Positions 5,670 to 7,632 of a DNA stretch of 7,632 nucleotides are shown piece by piece. The position numbers and the translations under genes were made by a program. Numbering within the stretch: the first letter of the stretch is position 1; the number at the start of each line of letters is the position of its first letter. The stretch comes from Comamonadaceae bacterium (GTDB taxonomy: Bacteria; Pseudomonadota; Gammaproteobacteria; Burkholderiales; Burkholderiaceae): the NCBI GenBank assembly GCA_947505915.1, contig CANNNH010000064.1, positions 1 to 7,632 on the forward strand, written 5' to 3'. The notes beneath the pieces are model-generated. The model saw only the letters and a list, made by a program, of their open reading frames with translations. It had not been told where the DNA came from and made no database searches.

Positions 5670-6764
5670 TCGGTTTCAGAGATTTACCAGCAGGAACTAA
5701 AAGCGCGGGGCTTTCACAGCGACCCAGCGCAACTGAGAGCTGTCGAGGCGCTGGACGATTGCGCCAAGGCATGGGCTGGCTACAAGCTCAAACGTGCCAA
5801 CGCCATCAAAAAACTCATCAACCACCCGGATATTCCGCAAGGCGTTTATTTGTTCGGCGGTGTAGGCAGGGGAAAAAGTTTTTTGATGGATTGCTTTTAC
5901 CAAGCCGTTCCCATAGAGCGTAAAACCCGCTTGCATTTTCACGAATTCATGCGAGAGGTGCACCGTGAATTGCATGAACTGCAAGGCACGGTCAACCCTT
6001 TGGATGAACTGGGCAGACGCATGGCCAAGCGTTTCAAGCTGATTTGTTTCGATGAATTTCATATTGCTGATATCACCGACGCCATGATCCTGCACCGTTT
6101 GCTGGTGGCTATGCAGGTCAACGGCATTGGGTTTGTCACCACCTCGAACTTTAAGCCCGACGAACTCTACCCCGATGGTTTGCACCGTGACCGCATGCTG
6201 CCGGCCATTGACTTGCTCAATGCCAGTATGCAGGTCATCAATGTTGACAATGGCACAGACTACCGTGGTCGCATGTTGGAGCAAGCGCAGCTGTACTTAA
6301 GCCCTTGTAACGATGCCAACGAGGCTGTGATGCACCAAACTTTTGACCGCTTGGCTGAAACCCCGGACCAAGATGGGTTGTTGCTGATTGAGTCACGCAA
6401 AATTTGGGCCAAACGCCGCGCTGGTGGTGTGGTGTGGTTTGATTTCAAGGTCTTGTGCGGTGGTCCGCGCTCTCAAAACGATTTTTTGGAAATTGCCAGT
6501 CAGTTCCACACGGTTTTTTTGAGCGGTGTGCCGCACATGGAAGTGCGCATGGCCTCGGAGGCCAGACGCTTTACTTGGTTGATCGATGTGCTTTACGACC
6601 GCCGTGTCAAATTGGTGTTGATGGCCGAAGTTGAGCCCGAAGCTTTGTACACCGAGGGGCCGATGTCGCACGAGTTTCCTCGCACCGCTTCTAGGCTGCG
6701 CGAAATGCAGTCAGGCGCGTTTTTGGCGCTGGGGCGGCGCTTGGTGGATACTTCCTTGACATGA
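5667..6764 (+). CDS. zapE: Cell division protein ZapE, AFG1-like ATPase
   Basis: The gene encodes a 365-residue AFG1-family P-loop ATPase, close to E. coli ZapE (about 375 residues). ZapE is known to act at the division septum with FtsZ, and the mitochondrial homologue AFG1/LACE1 in protein quality control. The Walker A motif is GGVGRGKS (64-71). HFHEFMREVHREL (90-102) is the AFG1-specific segment after it. Walker B is LICFDEFHIADITDAM with D129 and E130, and VTTSN (157-161) is the sensor-like strand. FLSGVPHM and RRFTWLIDVLYD toward the C-terminus are also typical. I chose ATG 5667; a TTG at 5658 is in frame but adds only three residues. There is no clear ribosome binding site, so translation may rely on coupling to the VOC gene 12 bases upstream. 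Its stop codon overlaps the next gene as ATGA. From general knowledge, relatives often carry this gene after the 2-oxoglutarate dehydrogenase genes, which are absent here. Confidence 0.94.
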   Translation: MSVSEIYQQELKARGFHSDPAQLRAVEALDDCAKAWAGYKLKRANAIKKLINHPDIPQGVYLFGGVGRGKSFLMDCFYQAVPIERKTRLHFHEFMREVHRELHELQGTVNPLDELGRRMAKRFKLICFDEFHIADITDAMILHRLLVAMQVNGIGFVTTSNFKPDELYPDGLHRDRMLPAIDLLNASMQVINVDNGTDYRGRMLEQAQLYLSPCNDANEAVMHQTFDRLAETPDQDGLLLIESRKIWAKRRAGGVVWFDFKVLCGGPRSQNDFLEIASQFHTVFLSGVPHMEVRMASEARRFTWLIDVLYDRRVKLVLMAEVEPEALYTEGPMSHEFPRTASRLREMQSGAFLALGRRLVDTSLT

Positions 6765-7423
6765 AACATTTTCGATCTGGCTTTTTCGCCTTTTTGCTGC
6801 TTGGTACTGCGGTATTTGTGCATGCGCAAGACGGCTTGGTGCAGGGCTTAGACCTGACAGCCGAGCGCGAGCGTATCAAGGTCGAGCGCAGTCAAATGGA
6901 GGCTGAGTACAGCCAATCCCTTCGCGCTTGCTACCAAAAACTCAACGTCAACAGCTGCAAAGACGATGCATTCAAAATTCGGTTGCAAAAAACCAATGCG
7001 CTTCGGTACCAAGAGCGGGTTTTGAACGACCAAGAACGTAAGCAGCGCAGTGCAACAGCTTTGCAAAGCATCGAAGAAAAAAACAGCTTGGAGACACAAA
7101 CCGAGAATGCCGAGCGTCGTGCCCGTAGCACTCAGCAGCACCTTGACAAGCTTGAAAGCAATCTTGAAAAAAACGAAGCCCGTTTGGAAAAAGAAGCGCG
7201 TGAAGCTGAAAATTTAGAGAAAAATGCAAACCGCCAACGGGAATTGAGCGAGCGCCAACGCGCTCATCAAGACAAAGTGGAGGCGGCCAAAGCCGAGCGT
7301 GAAAAGCATCTGAAAAAAATGCAAGCGGCCAAAGAACACCGTGAGCAAGTAGACCGTAACCGTGTGCAGCGTGGAACGCCGGGGGCTGCCCCGCTGCCTG
7401 TTCAACCTCTTGATAAGCCATGA
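6761..7423 (+). CDS. Exported coiled-coil protein of unknown function
   Basis: The gene encodes a 220-residue protein with a signal peptide (basic KHFR, hydrophobic 8-20, VHA cut after A22), so it is probably periplasmic. Nearly all of residues 33-200 is a charged, Glu/Arg/Lys/Gln-rich helix that should form a long coiled coil. Near the start of the mature protein two cysteines, C57 and C66 (RACYQKLNVNSCKDD), could form a small disulfide-closed loop, after which LRYQERVLNDQERKQR resumes the helix. The C-terminus is a short Pro-rich tail (203-220). I recall similar proteins as conserved hypotheticals in Burkholderiales, but I know no function or family name. It starts inside the zapE stop (ATGA), with no separate ribosome binding site, so its synthesis is probably coupled to ZapE. 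A scaffold or spacer role in the envelope is inference only. Confidence 0.85.
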   Translation: MKHFRSGFFAFLLLGTAVFVHAQDGLVQGLDLTAERERIKVERSQMEAEYSQSLRACYQKLNVNSCKDDAFKIRLQKTNALRYQERVLNDQERKQRSATALQSIEEKNSLETQTENAERRARSTQQHLDKLESNLEKNEARLEKEAREAENLEKNANRQRELSERQRAHQDKVEAAKAEREKHLKKMQAAKEHREQVDRNRVQRGTPGAAPLPVQPLDKP

Positions 7424-7433
7424 TGGGCCAGCC

Positions 7434-7632
7434 TTGACAAACCCTTTGTCGGATGCGGTCAAGGAAGTATTTGGCTCCTTGGGACCGCTGGCCAGATCTA
7501 GCCCGCATTTCAAACCTCGCGCCGGTCAAACCGCCATGGCCATGGCGGTGGCCGATACCGTGGCTGAGGGTGGCTCCTTGGTGGTCGAGGCGGGTACAGG
7601 TGTTGGCAAGACCTTTGCCTACCTTGTGCCTG
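7434..7632 (+). CDS. DinG/YoaA-type ATP-dependent DNA helicase, N-terminal fragment
   Basis: Only the first 66 codons are present; the gene runs off the window. They read as the start of an XPD-like superfamily 2 helicase of the DinG/YoaA group, which unwinds DNA with 5'-3' polarity and usually carries an iron-sulfur cluster further in. The visible features are the FKPRAGQ motif (26-32, Q-motif-like) and Walker A EAGTGVGKT (52-60), followed by FAYLVP. I chose a TTG start at 7434 because TNPLSDAVKEVFG is the expected opening; a TTG at 7410 is also in frame but overlaps the upstream gene. The gap to the coiled-coil gene is 10 bases, so co-transcription is likely. DinG and YoaA cannot be separated from this fragment. 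Confidence 0.88.
   Translation, partial: MTNPLSDAVKEVFGSLGPLARSSPHFKPRAGQTAMAMAVADTVAEGGSLVVEAGTGVGKTFAYLVP
7530..7549. repeat. Perfect 20-base palindrome within the helicase gene
   Basis: The half-site ACCGCCATGG is followed directly by its exact reverse complement, with no spacer. It encodes T-A-M-A-M-A plus the first base of the next codon, and contains two CCATGG sites. It may be a by-product of the Ala-Met repeat and GC-rich codons. Confidence 0.85.

Noticed and set aside
5697..6284. A 195-codon open frame on the minus strand opposite zapE
   Set aside because: It is fully antisense to the conserved ATPase core including Walker A and B, with no recognisable motif.
7434..7439. TTGACA, a perfect -35 consensus word
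   Set aside because: It is the first two codons of the helicase gene. No -10 box was sought or needed, because tight gene spacing points to read-through transcription.

Overview
The window looks like ordinary chromosome of a betaproteobacterium, most likely Burkholderiales and close to Comamonadaceae. The basis is protein style (ZapE of the AFG1 type, NDH-2, a surface-adhesin-E-like exported protein, a DinG/YoaA helicase), moderate to high GC and tight gene packing. This placement is inference; no marker gene is present. I see no mobile element, CRISPR array, rRNA, tRNA or phage gene, and no convincing new multi-gene system.

Left part (1-2903): a truncated exported protein of unknown function runs leftward off the window edge. 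It diverges from a small exported protein with a surface-adhesin-E-like pattern (378-773). That gene converges on a gamma-glutamyltransferase-family enzyme (767-2383, minus), and the two coding ends overlap by 7 bases. Upstream of the transferase, on the same strand, lies a small secreted thermonuclease (2427-2903). It is clearly more AT-rich than its neighbours, and its ribosome binding site sits in a 26-base inverted repeat.

Middle part (2904-5240): an AT-rich spacer precedes a minus-strand pair, a phytanoyl-CoA-dioxygenase-family oxygenase followed by a type II NADH dehydrogenase, joined by an ATGA stop/start overlap. A gap of 57 bases separates the oxygenase from a divergent gene for a VOC (glyoxalase/dioxygenase fold) protein. 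A palindromic GTATAC in that gap could serve as the -10 region for both directions.

Right part (5241-7632): four plus-strand genes form a compact run: the VOC protein, ZapE (12-base gap), an exported coiled-coil protein (ATGA overlap) and the start of a DinG/YoaA-type helicase (10-base gap), which is cut by the window end. They are probably co-transcribed. ZapE (cell division/membrane-linked ATPase) and the exported coiled-coil protein are the most plausible functional pair. No intergenic stretch exceeds about 140 bases.
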